Numbered from the stretch's first letter, positions 34,034 through 44,176 are shown. The stretch: 64,000 nt of DNA from Paracoccus alcaliphilus (GCF_028553725.1 NZ_CP067126.1:310001-374000), one strand, 5' to 3'. Program-made: numbers and translations. The notes: generated by a model not told the origin, from the letters alone.

Positions 34034-35254
34034 TCACGCCGCCCGCGACAACATCCCGTCATAGATACCGATCAGCCGGTCGGCATGGGTGGCGGGGGCG
34101 ACGTGATCGGCCAGCGCCCCCGGATCAAAGCGCCCCAATGCGGGCAGACGCAGCAGCGCCGCCTTCAGCGAACCCGCATCGGGCCGGTCATAGATGATGC
34201 CGTTCTGCCCGTCCTGCACCGATTCCGTCGCCGCGCTCCAATTGCCGCAGACGACGGGGATGCCGCGTAAAAGGGCCTCGATCGGCACCAGCGGCTGGCC
34301 CTCGTACCACAGGCTGGGAAAGACCAGCGCGCGGGCCCGACCAAGATATTCCTGCACCTCGGCCGGGGTTTTCCAGCCGGTTATTTGGGCGTCGGGATTG
34401 GCCTGACGGATGCGTTCTTCCTCGGGGCCGTCGCCCACGAATGTGACCGGCATATCCAGCGACGCTGCCGCCCGCGCCAGTTGCAGCGCGCCCTTTTCCG
34501 GCGACAACCGCCCCACAAAGACCAGTTCGCGATTGGCGGCGGCATCGACCCGCGGCCCGCCCGCCTCGACCGGGTTCGAGACGTGATGCAGCCGCGCCGC
34601 GCGTGGCAGATAGGGCGCCATGACCTGCCGCTGCCGGTCCGAGATATAGATCACGTCGCGCAATCCTCGCGGCAGCTTGCCAAGCGTCGCGCCCACCGCC
34701 CCGCGCAGGACGCGCCAAGCCTTGTGCTCGACCCGTCTGGCATCGCAGTTCGTCGTCATGCAGGACCAGCCCAGGGCGGGGCGGTGGCAGATTTCCTGCC
34801 GCCGATAGTCGAAAAAGCCGCCATTCGGGCAGGCCAGGAAATATTCATGCATGGTAAAGACCGAGCGTATCCCACCCCCGGCCAGCGCCCGGCCGATGGC
34901 GGGCGACAGCGCCTTGGCAAAGCCGTGGCAATGCAGCACATCGCAACCGGCATCCATTCCGGCGATGACCTCTCGCAGGCTGCGCAGGGCGGCGGCGTTC
35001 CAGATGCCGGTGGTCATGGCGCGCAACCGGCTGGGCTCGTCCAGAATGGTGCGCTGGTCAAGGCAGATCACCCGGATGCCCGGATGGTCCAGCAGACCCG
35101 AGACCGGCCCGCAGGCGGCAAAGAACAGCACCCCGATGCCGCGATCGGCCAGCAGCCGGGCGCTGTCGATGGCGACCTTGGCCTGCCCGCCGGTGACCGA
35201 GGCAAAGTCGCTGACGATCAGCACCCGCCGCACTTGCCTGCCCTGCTGCGCCAT
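34034..35254 (-). CDS. Family 4 glycosyltransferase
   Basis: This 406-residue GT-B enzyme has the N-terminal domain RRVLIVSDFASVTGGQAKVAIDSARLLADRG, the segment TMHEYFLACPNGGFFDYRR, and the donor domain LVFVGRLSPEKGALQLARAAAS. It ends with PSLWYEGQPLVPIEALLRGIPVVCGN carrying the E-x7-E type acidic pair. The start at 35254 has AAAGGAG 9 bases upstream; an open extension to 35491 is a shadow of the polymerase gene. It follows the polymerase gene by 2 bp in the same operon. Confidence 0.88.
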   Translation of the reverse strand: MAQQGRQVRRVLIVSDFASVTGGQAKVAIDSARLLADRGIGVLFFAACGPVSGLLDHPGIRVICLDQRTILDEPSRLRAMTTGIWNAAALRSLREVIAGMDAGCDVLHCHGFAKALSPAIGRALAGGGIRSVFTMHEYFLACPNGGFFDYRRQEICHRPALGWSCMTTNCDARRVEHKAWRVLRGAVGATLGKLPRGLRDVIYISDRQRQVMAPYLPRAARLHHVSNPVEAGGPRVDAAANRELVFVGRLSPEKGALQLARAAASLDMPVTFVGDGPEEERIRQANPDAQITGWKTPAEVQEYLGRARALVFPSLWYEGQPLVPIEALLRGIPVVCGNWSAATESVQDGQNGIIYDRPDAGSLKAALLRLPALGRFDPGALADHVAPATHADRLIGIYDGMLSRAA

Positions 35255-35256
35255 CG

Positions 35257-36606
35257 TCACACTCCTTTGTTTGCCTGCATCGCCGCCGTCAGCCATGCGC
35301 GGCGATTGGCGGCGCAAAAGCCGAAAAACAGCGCCAGCGCCGTCCATTCCGCCAAAGAGGGATGGCCGGAATCGCCCACCAGCCAGACCCGGATCAGCGG
35401 CAGCAACGGCAGCATCGCCACCCATTCGACCCTCAGCGGCAGATGCCAGAAGCTCGGCGTCAGAAAAATTCGCGCCAGAAAGCGCAGCCATTGCACCAGC
35501 ACCGCCAGATAAAAGGTCACGACCAGCAGGAAGGGCAGGATGCCGCCATGCAGGAAGGCGCCCAGAAACAGGTTATGCACCGGATGCTCGTCGATCTGCA
35601 TATAGCCATTGCCCAGCAGGATGGCCTCTTCGATATGGGCCATCGCCCATGCCTGCTGCTCGACCCGGCTGGCAGACGACGAATCCCCCAGCGAGAACCG
35701 CGCATTCAGCATCCCATACAGCGGATCGGTGTTCAGCAGCGCGATCAGCCCGCCCACCGCCGCGACACCGGCCAACACCAGCAGCAGCGCCCTCAGGGGC
35801 CGGTCGGTCGCGGGAACCTGACGCATCTGGATCAGCCCGACCAGCATCAGCCCCAGTGCCAGCGGCAACAGGACCGAGCGCGTGTTCAGGATCACCATCA
35901 GCCCCAGCATCGGCACCATCGCCGCCATCCCCCACAGATCCAGCCGCCGCCTCGTCCCCGCCCGGAACATCGCCAGCGCCACGAACAGCGAGGCCGACAC
36001 CGCGTTCTTTTCCGACGCAAGGATGGCCAGATTGTCATCGGGATCGCCCGCGACGTTGAACACCTTGCGCAGAAAGGCATAGATGACGAAATTCAGATCA
36101 CCGCCGAAGAAATGGCCGATCGCCTCGGCCCAGCTGGTGTCGATCTGGCGGCCCAGAAACTCGGTCACCAGCACGAACCCGGCCACGCCAAGAAAACCCG
36201 CCGCGCGCATCGCCGCTGTCGGATCGCGCAGCATCGCCACCGCCGCGCCGAAGGCCGCCGCGCCCACCGCAAAGAACCCCTGCCGGACCGGAGAGCCCTG
36301 CGCGATACTGCCGTAATAGGCGGGCAGGATCAGCAGGATATAGAACAGGTATGGCACGAACCACGGCCAGCTTTCGCGAAACCAGCCCAACAGCCCCGCC
36401 CGCAGACGGGGATGCACAGCAACCCCCGCCATCGCCATCAGCGGCACCGCATAGGGCAGCTTCAGCGCGAAACCCCCGGCGTCGGCCAGCTTCAGCCACT
36501 GAAAGGGCAGCAGCACGACCAGCGACAGGACCAGCAGTTTCACGGTCAGGCCCCTGCCCTGCATCGCGGCGCGCGGAAGGACGAAGGCGGGCTCAGCCGG
36601 GTGCAT
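35257..36606 (-). CDS. O-antigen ligase/Wzy-type polysaccharide polymerase
   Basis: This 449-residue integral membrane protein has about ten hydrophobic helices and one large periplasmic loop containing GYMQIDEHPVHNLFLGAFLHGG. It has the H/R-rich pattern of the Wzy_C domain shared by O-antigen ligases and polymerases. In this locus it probably polymerises flipped repeat units. The ATG overlaps the Wzc-like gene by 14 bp, and the downstream glycosyltransferase starts 2 bp later. Confidence 0.75.
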   Translation of the reverse strand: MHPAEPAFVLPRAAMQGRGLTVKLLVLSLVVLLPFQWLKLADAGGFALKLPYAVPLMAMAGVAVHPRLRAGLLGWFRESWPWFVPYLFYILLILPAYYGSIAQGSPVRQGFFAVGAAAFGAAVAMLRDPTAAMRAAGFLGVAGFVLVTEFLGRQIDTSWAEAIGHFFGGDLNFVIYAFLRKVFNVAGDPDDNLAILASEKNAVSASLFVALAMFRAGTRRRLDLWGMAAMVPMLGLMVILNTRSVLLPLALGLMLVGLIQMRQVPATDRPLRALLLVLAGVAAVGGLIALLNTDPLYGMLNARFSLGDSSSASRVEQQAWAMAHIEEAILLGNGYMQIDEHPVHNLFLGAFLHGGILPFLLVVTFYLAVLVQWLRFLARIFLTPSFWHLPLRVEWVAMLPLLPLIRVWLVGDSGHPSLAEWTALALFFGFCAANRRAWLTAAMQANKGV

Positions 36607-38728
36607 GGCGGCTGACCGGCTCGCCGAAATGGCGCGCCTGCCTGCGGTTCATGTCGGTCAGCACAAGCCCGGGCCGCGCCACGCCCTTGAACTGATCCAG
36701 CGCCATCGCCACCGCCGCGCGTGGCGTGACCGCCCATCGCGCGACCACGGCCACACCGTCGCAGAACCGCGCCAGCAGCGGCGCATCGGCATCCCCCCGA
36801 ACCGAAGGTGCGATAACGATCACCAGATCATGCGCCGCCGATACCCGCGCCAGCAGCGACTTCATCGCAGCGCCCGCCACGTCATCCGACACCGCGCTGT
36901 CCCATTTGCCCAAGGGCAGCACGGTCGCACCGGGACACCCCGTCAAGGGGTGCTGGCATTCGGCATCGCTGGCGCCGCGCAGCGCCTCGGCCAGTCCGGT
37001 CTTGGCTTGCAGGCCCAGCCGGGCGGTCAGCCCGACATGGGTCCAGTCCGCGTCGATCAACAGGACCGAGGCACCGGCTGCGGCGGCGGAACGGGCCAGC
37101 GCCTCGGCCAGCGCATCCTCGCCATCCCCGTCCCGGGCCGAGGTCAGCAGCAGCCGCAAGGGCCCGTCGCGCCGCGCCGTCAGGCCCAGCCGCATGCGCA
37201 GGCTGCGAATGGCAGCGTCGATCTGGGGCCGACTGGCCCCCGCCCCCGGCACAGCGCCCAGCACCGGCACGCCCAGATCGGCCTCGGCCTGTGCGCTGGA
37301 CAGGAAGCCGGGACGCAGCGCCTCGCGCAGCAGGGCGGCGACGACCCCCAGCGCCACGCCCAGCAACAGGCCCCAGATCAGCAGCAGCTTGGTCGGCGGA
37401 TAGCTGGGATTGCGCGGCACGGCGGCTGGCTCGACGATCTCGACCCCGCTGGAGAGATAGCTGATCGTCTCATCCACCAACCCGGTGCTGCCCAGATAAC
37501 GCTCGTAAAGCGCCTGATAGGCCTGCGCCACGCGCTCCAGCTCGCGCAGCTCGACGATGCTGCGGTTTTCGACGCCCGAGCGGTTGCCCGCCTCGGCCAG
37601 GGCCGCCGCCACCAGCGCCTCGCGCGCCTCAAGAGTTTCGACCTCGTGGCCGATCATGCGCACGGTGCGGCCGATCTCGGCGGCCAGTTCGGCCTCGACC
37701 GCGCGACGCTCATTGGCGATGGCCTCGCGGCGCGGATCGGTGGCGTTCATGCGGGCCAGTTCGGCCTCGCGCAGCTTGATCTGGATCAGCTTTTCGCGAA
37801 CGAGGGTGATCAGATCGGAATCCTGAACCTGCGGCAGCGACTGGATATCGCCGCCATCCTCCAGCAATTGCATCGCCCGCTCATATGCCGCCCGCTTTTC
37901 CGCCAGCACGGCGCGGGTGCGGATCAGTTCGGCGTTCATCTCGAACAGTTGCTGTTCGCTCAGCGTCGTGCCCGGATCGCCGGAAATCAGCTTGTGCTCG
38001 ATGCGATAGCTGGTGACGGCATCCTCGGCCCCCGACAGTTGCTGGCGCAGGCTGACGACGCGCCCGTCCAGCCATTGCGCCAGCCGCTCTGCCCGTTCCA
38101 GCTGCGCCGCCTGCCGGTTGGCGATGAAGGCGTCGCCCATCGCATTGGCGATCTGCGCCGCCCGCCGCGCCGAGGTCGAGGTCACGTCGATGCCGATCAC
38201 ATTCGTATCGCCCTTGCGGCTGGCCCCGATATTCTTGCGCAATTCCCGCAGCGCATGGGATTCAACCGGCTGGCCGCCCTCGTCCCCACTCTCGCCCGCG
38301 CTTGTCGGCAGCAGGCTTTTGACCGCGCCGATGGCACGGGAAATCAGCGAAGGTTCGGACTGGCTGTATTCCCTGGTCGCCTCCAGATCGGCGGCCTCCA
38401 GCACGGCCTGCAAAATATCGCGCGATTCCAGAATATAGATCTGGCTTTCCACGAAAGAGGTTTCGTCGCGCTTTGTCTGTTCGGTGGTTTCCAGCGGGCT
38501 TTGCAGCGGCGGGTCCGCCATCAGCAACAATGTCGTGCGATAGCGTTTTTCGGTCGTCAGCGCCAGAATTGCACAAAGCAGGACCGAACCGTTCACGAAA
38601 CCGGCCAATAACCGGCGATTGCGGACCAGAAACGAGGCCATTTGCGACAGGACCGAGGAAAGCTTCAGCTCATCCGCAATCAGATGCTGATTGCTTGAAT
38701 CGGCATGATGCCTTTCCAAACGCGCCAT
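36593..38728 (-). CDS. Wzz/Wzc-like polysaccharide co-polymerase with degenerate ATPase domain
   Basis: This 711-residue protein has a Wzz domain with a membrane helix near residue 40 (NRRLLAGFVNGSVLLCAILAL), a long periplasmic coiled coil, and a second helix near residue 450 (TKLLLIWGLLLGVALGVVAALL). A cytoplasmic BY-kinase-like domain follows. The expected Walker A (G-x-G-K-S/T) reads TSARDGDGEDALAEA with no lysine, whereas the Walker A' strand VLLIDADWTHVGL is kept. No tyrosine cluster is present at the C-terminus. It probably controls chain length without kinase activity. The start is uncertain: ATG 38785 would add 19 residues. Confidence 0.8.
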   Translation of the reverse strand: MARLERHHADSSNQHLIADELKLSSVLSQMASFLVRNRRLLAGFVNGSVLLCAILALTTEKRYRTTLLLMADPPLQSPLETTEQTKRDETSFVESQIYILESRDILQAVLEAADLEATREYSQSEPSLISRAIGAVKSLLPTSAGESGDEGGQPVESHALRELRKNIGASRKGDTNVIGIDVTSTSARRAAQIANAMGDAFIANRQAAQLERAERLAQWLDGRVVSLRQQLSGAEDAVTSYRIEHKLISGDPGTTLSEQQLFEMNAELIRTRAVLAEKRAAYERAMQLLEDGGDIQSLPQVQDSDLITLVREKLIQIKLREAELARMNATDPRREAIANERRAVEAELAAEIGRTVRMIGHEVETLEAREALVAAALAEAGNRSGVENRSIVELRELERVAQAYQALYERYLGSTGLVDETISYLSSGVEIVEPAAVPRNPSYPPTKLLLIWGLLLGVALGVVAALLREALRPGFLSSAQAEADLGVPVLGAVPGAGASRPQIDAAIRSLRMRLGLTARRDGPLRLLLTSARDGDGEDALAEALARSAAAAGASVLLIDADWTHVGLTARLGLQAKTGLAEALRGASDAECQHPLTGCPGATVLPLGKWDSAVSDDVAGAAMKSLLARVSAAHDLVIVIAPSVRGDADAPLLARFCDGVAVVARWAVTPRAAVAMALDQFKGVARPGLVLTDMNRRQARHFGEPVSRHAPG

Positions 38729-38976
38729 GAAAATCGAACCCTGATACCAACTGAAATAACTACGGCGCAGGAATTGACCGCGCATTGCGGCTAGTCAAGC
38801 CCGATCGGCCCCGTCACCATCCGGTTTCCGGCGGAAAGACGCCGGTTTCACCCATGACGGGAAATGGGGTCACGCGATCCGCCGCAAGGGTCAATTTCCA
38901 CACCATCCGTTTCACCACCCGCGGCGGGGTGCATTGATGCTGGCGGGCCACGCGCGGCTGGGTTATCAGGGCGGCT

Positions 38977-40203
38977 ATGGAAAAGATCTCTCTGCCCGAA
39001 CGCCCCGACTGGCGCGATACCGCGAAGGAAGTCGGCTTCACCTTTGCCGACATGCACGGCGAACCCTATTGGGACGAAAGCTCGGCCTATCGCTTTTCGC
39101 TGCGGCAGATCGAGCAGGATATCGAGGACCCCGCGACCGAATTGCACGCCATGTGCCGCGAGGCCGTGGCCGGGATCGTGGCCAGCGAGGCGCTGATGGA
39201 CCGGCTGGGCATCCCCGAGGAACATCGTGATCTGGTCGCCGACAGCTGGCAGCGCAACGAGCCCGAAATCTATGGCCGGATGGATCTGGCCTATGACGGG
39301 ACCGGCCCGGCCAAGCTGCTGGAATACAATGCCGACACCCCGACATCGCTGTATGAAAGCGCCGCGTTCCAATGGCAATGGCTGGAGGAGCAACTGGCGG
39401 CGGGTGTGCTGCCCGAGGGGGCCGACCAGTTCAACGGCATCCACGAGGCCCTGGTCGCGCGGCTTGGCGATCTGTTCGAATCCGGCACGGATCTGCATTT
39501 CACCGCCGCCGCCGGCAACCCCGAGGATTACGCCACGGTCGAATCCATGGGCTGGGCCGCGCGCGAAGCCGGGCTGGGCGCACATTACAGCGATCTGGAC
39601 AAGATCGGCCTCAGCGACGAGGGCCAGTTTCTGGACGCGGAAAACCGGGTGATCGGAACGCTGTTCAAGCTTTATCCGTGGGAGGATCTGCTGCGCGACG
39701 ATTATGCGCGCCATATCAAGGGCTCGGGCTGCATGTTCCTGGAACCGGCATGGAAGGCGCTGGTCTCGAACAAGGGGCTGCTGCCGGTGCTGTGGCAGAT
39801 GTTCGAAGGTCATCCGAACCTGCTGCCCGCCTTCTTTGCCGATGACGTGGCCGATGCGCTGGTCGCGGGCGGCAGGCCGGTGCCCGCCGTGGCGGCGGCC
39901 TTTGACCGCGCGGCGGAACAGATGCGGCGCGGCCATGTGGTCAAGCCGATCTTTTCACGCGAAGGCGCCTCGGTCAGCATCGTCGAGGACGGCACGGTCA
40001 CCGAAGCCTCGCCCAGCAACGATTATGACCAGCATCCGCGCGTGGTGCAGGCCTATGCGCCGCTGCCGGAATTCGACGGTTTCCGCCCGGTGATCGGCGC
40101 ATGGATCGTGGGTCACGCCTGCACCGGCATGGGCCTGCGCGAAGACCGTTTGCGCATTACCCAGGACCTGTCCCGTTTCAAACCGCATTTCATCGCCGAC
40201 TGA
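38977..40203 (+). CDS. Glutathionylspermidine synthase-family ATP-grasp protein (YgiC-like)
   Basis: This 408-residue protein resembles the C-terminal synthetase domain of GspS/YgiC. It has YGRMDLAYDGTGPAKLLEYNADTPTSLYESA near residue 100, with the ATP-grasp acidic and Asn residues. KLYPWEDLLRDDY, MFLEPAWKALVSNKGLLPVLW and HVVKPIFSREGASVSI follow. It lacks the amidase half. YgiC-type proteins are ATP-dependent ligases of unknown physiological substrate. It is followed 20 bp later by a YgiB/DUF1190-like gene, matching the conserved ygiB-ygiC pairing. Confidence 0.82.
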   Translation: MEKISLPERPDWRDTAKEVGFTFADMHGEPYWDESSAYRFSLRQIEQDIEDPATELHAMCREAVAGIVASEALMDRLGIPEEHRDLVADSWQRNEPEIYGRMDLAYDGTGPAKLLEYNADTPTSLYESAAFQWQWLEEQLAAGVLPEGADQFNGIHEALVARLGDLFESGTDLHFTAAAGNPEDYATVESMGWAAREAGLGAHYSDLDKIGLSDEGQFLDAENRVIGTLFKLYPWEDLLRDDYARHIKGSGCMFLEPAWKALVSNKGLLPVLWQMFEGHPNLLPAFFADDVADALVAGGRPVPAVAAAFDRAAEQMRRGHVVKPIFSREGASVSIVEDGTVTEASPSNDYDQHPRVVQAYAPLPEFDGFRPVIGAWIVGHACTGMGLREDRLRITQDLSRFKPHFIAD

Positions 40204-40223
40204 CCCGAAAGGGGGATTCAGAC

Positions 40224-40805
40224 ATGAGAAAACGCTCCAGAACCGTAGCCCTGACCCTGCTGGGCGCCGCCGCCTTTACCGTCGCGGGCTGCCGCGAGGA
40301 ACAGGTGGATGCGCAGGCTTTCCCCGATCTGGCCAGCTGTCAGGCAGCGGCATCCTCGGGCGGCATGTTCACCGCCGCCGAATGCGATCAGGCCTTTGCC
40401 GAGGCCGAGCAGCTGCATGTCGAATCCGCCCCCCGCTATGACAGTATCGCGGTCTGCGAGGAACAGCACGGCGCCGGCAATTGCGGCAGTGAAAGCGAGG
40501 TCAGCAGCGGCGGATCGGGCAGCATCTTCATGCCGTTGCTGGCGGGCTATCTGATCGGCAACATGCTGGGCCGCGCGGGCGGCGGAATGGCGGCGGCGCA
40601 GCCGATGTACCGCACGCCCGACGGCCGTTTCACCAATGCGACGGGAACCAGCGCCTATTCGTCGAATGCGGGCCGCGCGCAACTGGGCAGCCAGCAATTC
40701 GCCCGCCCCGCCGCAACCGCAGGCAGACCGCCGATGACGGCTGCCACCGCAGCCTCTCGCGGCGGGTTCGGCAGCACCGGCGGATCGCGCGGCTTCGGCG
40801 GCTGA
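40224..40805 (+). CDS. DUF1190 (YgiB-like) lipoprotein
   Basis: This 193-residue protein has a lipoprotein-type signal (LTLLGAAAFTVAGC) and a domain with paired cysteines (DLASCQAAAS, TAAECDQAFAEAE, VCEEQHGAGNCG). A hydrophobic GSIFMPLLAGYLIGNMLGR segment and a Gly/Ser/Ala-rich tail ending GGSRGFGG follow. GGGGGA precedes the ATG at 40224. It belongs with the YgiC-like gene upstream. A short GC hairpin (GGGGC/GCCCC, 40822-40834) follows and may terminate transcription, immediately before the IS remnant. Confidence 0.75.
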   Translation: MRKRSRTVALTLLGAAAFTVAGCREEQVDAQAFPDLASCQAAASSGGMFTAAECDQAFAEAEQLHVESAPRYDSIAVCEEQHGAGNCGSESEVSSGGSGSIFMPLLAGYLIGNMLGRAGGGMAAAQPMYRTPDGRFTNATGTSAYSSNAGRAQLGSQQFARPAATAGRPPMTAATAASRGGFGSTGGSRGFGG

Positions 40806-40840
40806 GGATTTTCGCCCGGAGGGGGCTTTGCCCCTGTCGC

Positions 40841-41822
40841 GGCGCTGTTGCGCAAATCATCTGGCGACCGCAGTTCCCCTTTCGCCGGACACACTTATCC
40901 CATTGCCACAGTGACCGGGATGCCGATTGCCGCGAAGCGGTTCATGACCGTCGCGCGGATCTGGACCTCGGCAACCTGGCGGTCGAAGTCCCGTGACATC
41001 AGCCGCAGGCCGAGCCGCTGCACTGCGGGCAGCGATAGCGTCATGGCAGGCCCGTGTATCGCAGGCACCGTCGGCCGTGACCGTGGCGATCTCCTCGTCC
41101 GCCGGGATCTGGGCCAGCAGGTCCGGCAGCATCCCTCGCCGGTTCATTCGAACCGGTGGCATTCACCGGCTCGATATCGCCGACATTGCTTGACGTGACT
41201 TCCACCGCCCGGATCTCGAGCGTTTCCTCGTCGATCCCGAGATGGATCTTGCGCCGCGAGCCATGTCGGCCACTGGTCCGAGGACCATGGCGAGCCCTTC
41301 GTTTCGAGCCGCCATGCTTGTGCGTGTGCCACTCTCCTTCGCCCTCCACCCGCTGCTGTCGACGAGCAGGTGCAACGACCCCTTGGAACCGCGAAATGGA
41401 ATGACGACCTCCAAGGTCTTCTGCCGACGGGAAAGGGTGCTGAAGTCCGGCACAGCCCAGCCGAGCGCCGAGAATTCCAGAAGGCTTGCCACGAAGCCGC
41501 CTCGCCATGGTTGCTCGAACCGGTGGCGCAACATGGCTCGATCTGGCAGTGCGGCAGGCCGAAGAGAACCTTGATGGTCAGGCGGGCCTAGATCGCAGCG
41601 TCGCTGCAGGCTTTCTGGCGGCCACGCCGCCCTGACGGCACTGCCTCCCACTAGCATCAAGGGAGCGAACCGGACGGTCAGAGATCCGCGCTGCCTCAGC
41701 GCTTGGTTATACGCGTGCCAATTGGTGGTCTTGTAGGTCGGTTTCGGCGGTCTGCCCATGCCATTCGGCTACTACATTGGATTCCCAAAGTGAATCTCAG
41801 GCCTCCTTTGTGCAACAAGGCC
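40841..41822 (-). mobile_element. Decayed IS5-family element adjoining ligD
   Basis: Terminal inverted repeats are visible: GGCGCTGTTGCGCAAA at 40841-40856 and TTTGTGCAACAAGGCC at 41807-41822 (13 of 16 positions pair). The element is about 982 bp. No target duplication is visible, and the two flanks (the ygiB-like gene end and the middle of ligD) do not belong together, so a deletion accompanied or followed insertion. Confidence 0.78.
40857..41759 (-). pseudogene. IS5-family transposase, multiply frameshifted
   Basis: The start reads MGRPPKPTYKTTNWHAYNQALRQRGSLTV, and the region AVPDFSTLSRRQKTLEVVIPFRG identifies an IS5 transposase. The coding then shifts frame at least three times: KIHLGIDEETLEIRAVEVTSS is in a second frame and LAQIPADEEIATVTADGA in a third. 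The DDE core is broken, so it cannot encode an active enzyme. Confidence 0.85.
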
Positions 41823-41823
41823 T

Positions 41824-43341
41824 TTGTATGTGTTCGATCTGCTCTATCTCGACGGATATGATCTGCGCAAAGCCCCGTTGAGCGACCGAAAGGCGGCTTT
41901 GGAAAAGCTGCTGGACGCTGCTCCGGTGACGTTGCGCTACAGCGACCATTTCGATGAAAGCGGCGCGCTGGTTCTGCGCCATGCCTGCCGGTTGTCGCTG
42001 GAGGGGATCGTCTCGAAACAGTCCGATGCGCCCTATCGCTCAGGGCGCGGCAAGGGCTGGATCAAATCGAAATGCTCGGCGCGGCAGGAATTCGTGGTGG
42101 CGGGTTATGTGCCCTCGACCGTGTCGGACAAGGCCATCGGCTCGTTGGTGCTGGGTGTTTACGAGGATGGGGCGTTGCAGCATGTGGGACGGGTGGGCAC
42201 TGGTTTTTCTGTCAGGGTCGCCGAAGAACTCCATGCCAGCCTGAACAAGCTTCGGGTCAACAAAAGCCCATTCGCGCAACCGCTGACCGCGACCGAAGCG
42301 CGCAAGGTTCGCTATGTCCGCCCCGAACTGGTGGCCGAGGTCGAGTTCCGGGCATGGACCGCCGACGGTCATCTGCGCCATGCGTCGTTCCGGGGCCTGC
42401 GCGAGGACAAGCCTGCCGCGGAAATCGTCCGCGAAACGGCGGGCGTGAAGGATGCGCCCGCCAGGCCCCAACGCCGTCGCGTTACGCTGACCCATCCCGA
42501 CCGCATCTATTGGCCGGATGAGGGCATCACCAAAGAGGGGCTTGCGGATTACCATGCCGAAGTCTGGCCGCTGATCGCGCCTTATATCGTCGGGCGCCCG
42601 CTGGCGCTGCTGCGCTGCCCCACTGGCATCGGGGGCCAGAAGTTCTTTCAGAAGCATGCGTGGAAAGGGATGAACAAACATATCGTCCCCATCCACGATC
42701 CGAAGGACAAGAAGGGCGCGCCGCTGATTTCCATCACCGATCTGGACGGGCTCATGGGGTTGGTGCAATCCGCCGCACTCGAAATCCATCCCTGGGGTAC
42801 GACCATCGCCGATTGGGAACGACCCGACACGATCACCATGGACCTCGATCCCGGCGAGGGCGTCGAATGGCAGGCAGTGATCGACGCCGCGCATGAGGTG
42901 CGGCAGCGGCTGGAGGGCGCGGGGCTTGCGGCTTTTGTGAAAACCTCGGGCGGGAAAGGGCTGCATGTCGTCGCACCCCTGAAACCCAAGGCGGGATGGG
43001 CGGCGGTCAAAAGCTTTGCCAAGGCCATCGCCGACAGCATGGCCCTGGACAGTCCGGAACGATATGTCTCGACCATTGCGAAATCGAAGCGGCGCGGCAG
43101 GATCCTGATCGACTATCTGCGCAATCAGCGAGGCTCGACGGCGGTCGCTGCGTGGTCACCCCGCGCCCGGCCCGGCGCTGCGGTGTCGATGCCCCTGGCG
43201 TGGGAGGAACTGGCCCCCGATATTGGCCCGGATCATTTCACGGTCGAGAATGCGTCCAACCGCCTTGCGGTGCTGAAAGCCGATCCGTGGCAGGCGTTTC
43301 GTTCCGCGGAAACGCCTCTGGAGACGAAGCGCAAAGCCTGA
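41824..43341 (+). pseudogene. ligD: ATP-dependent DNA ligase LigD, 5'-truncated (half ligase + polymerase domain)
   Basis: The frame of 505 codons starts abruptly at the IS boundary with YVFDLLYLDGYDLRKAPL, which is ligase motif III. It has motif IV EGIVSKQSDAPYRSGRGKG and motif V WIKSK, the OB fold, then a complete primase-polymerase domain. That domain has HPDRIYWPDEGITKEGLADY, metal-binding DLDPGEGVEW, SGGKGLHVVAPL and RILIDYLRN. Motif I with the adenylated lysine and any phosphoesterase domain are absent. Ligation must be lost; the polymerase domain could still fold if translated, but no start signal is evident. It is convergent with ku, 2 bp away. Confidence 0.85.
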
Positions 43342-43343
43342 CG

Positions 43344-44144
43344 CTACTTCTTTTTCTTTGCCGCACCGATGCTTTTGCGCAGGGCATCCATGATGTCGAT
43401 GACATTGTCCGTATCCGCCTTTTCAGGCGCTTTGGTCCTGACCCGCCGTTTGGGGCTTTTCTTTCTGGCTGCGATGATGTCCAGCAGTCGCGCCTGAACA
43501 GGGTCATCCACCATCGAGGGATCCCAGGCCACCGTGCGTTCGTCGATCAGTTTCCGCATCAGCGTCATCAGCCGGGATGGGGGCTTGTCATCCGTGCTGT
43601 CGTCGAAATAATCGGCCTCGTTGCGCAGTTCGTCGCCATAGCGCAGGGTCCACAGCGTGATCCCCTTGCCGCGCGGTTGCAACATGACCGCCCTTTCCCG
43701 GCGATACATCACCAGTCGCGAGATGCCGACGGTCTTCGTTCTGGCCATCGCGTCGCGGATGACGGCAAATGCCTCTGCGCCGATCTTGTCGGCGGGCGTC
43801 AGGTAATGGGGCTGGTCATACCAGACCCAGCCGATGGAATCCGCCGGCACGAACATGTCGATATCGATGGTGCGGGTGCTTTCAAGCGCGACCGCCTCGA
43901 TGTCCTTGTCGTCCAGCATGACATAGTCGTCCTCGCCCCGGGGATAACCCCTGACCTCGTCATCCTCGGCCACCGGTTTCCCCGAGATTGCATCGACATA
44001 CCGACTGAGGACACGGTTGCCGGTTTTGGCGTTCAGCGTGTGGAAACGGACCTTCTCGGCCTCGGTCGTGGCGGGCATCATCGCCACCGGACAGGTGACC
44101 AGCGACAGTTTGAGATAGCCCTTCCAATAAGAGCGCGGTGCCAT
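43344..44144 (-). CDS. ku: Ku protein of bacterial non-homologous end joining
   Basis: This 266-residue protein begins MAPRSYWKGYLKLSLVTCPVAM, the family-typical Ku start. It contains RFHTLNAKTGNRVLSRYVD, VRGYPRGEDDYVMLDDKDIEAV, PADSIGWVWYDQPHYLTP and a lysine/arginine-rich C-terminal tail (ending GAAKKKK) that helps DNA binding and LigD recruitment. It binds broken DNA ends as a homodimer ring. GAAGGA lies 8 bases before the ATG. Its usual partner LigD, convergent here, is truncated. An EcfG-type promoter lies upstream. Confidence 0.93.
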   Translation of the reverse strand: MAPRSYWKGYLKLSLVTCPVAMMPATTEAEKVRFHTLNAKTGNRVLSRYVDAISGKPVAEDDEVRGYPRGEDDYVMLDDKDIEAVALESTRTIDIDMFVPADSIGWVWYDQPHYLTPADKIGAEAFAVIRDAMARTKTVGISRLVMYRRERAVMLQPRGKGITLWTLRYGDELRNEADYFDDSTDDKPPSRLMTLMRKLIDERTVAWDPSMVDDPVQARLLDIIAARKKSPKRRVRTKAPEKADTDNVIDIMDALRKSIGAAKKKK

Positions 44145-44176
44145 GTCGGGATCCTTCGCGGGGGGCGCAGGAAGGG

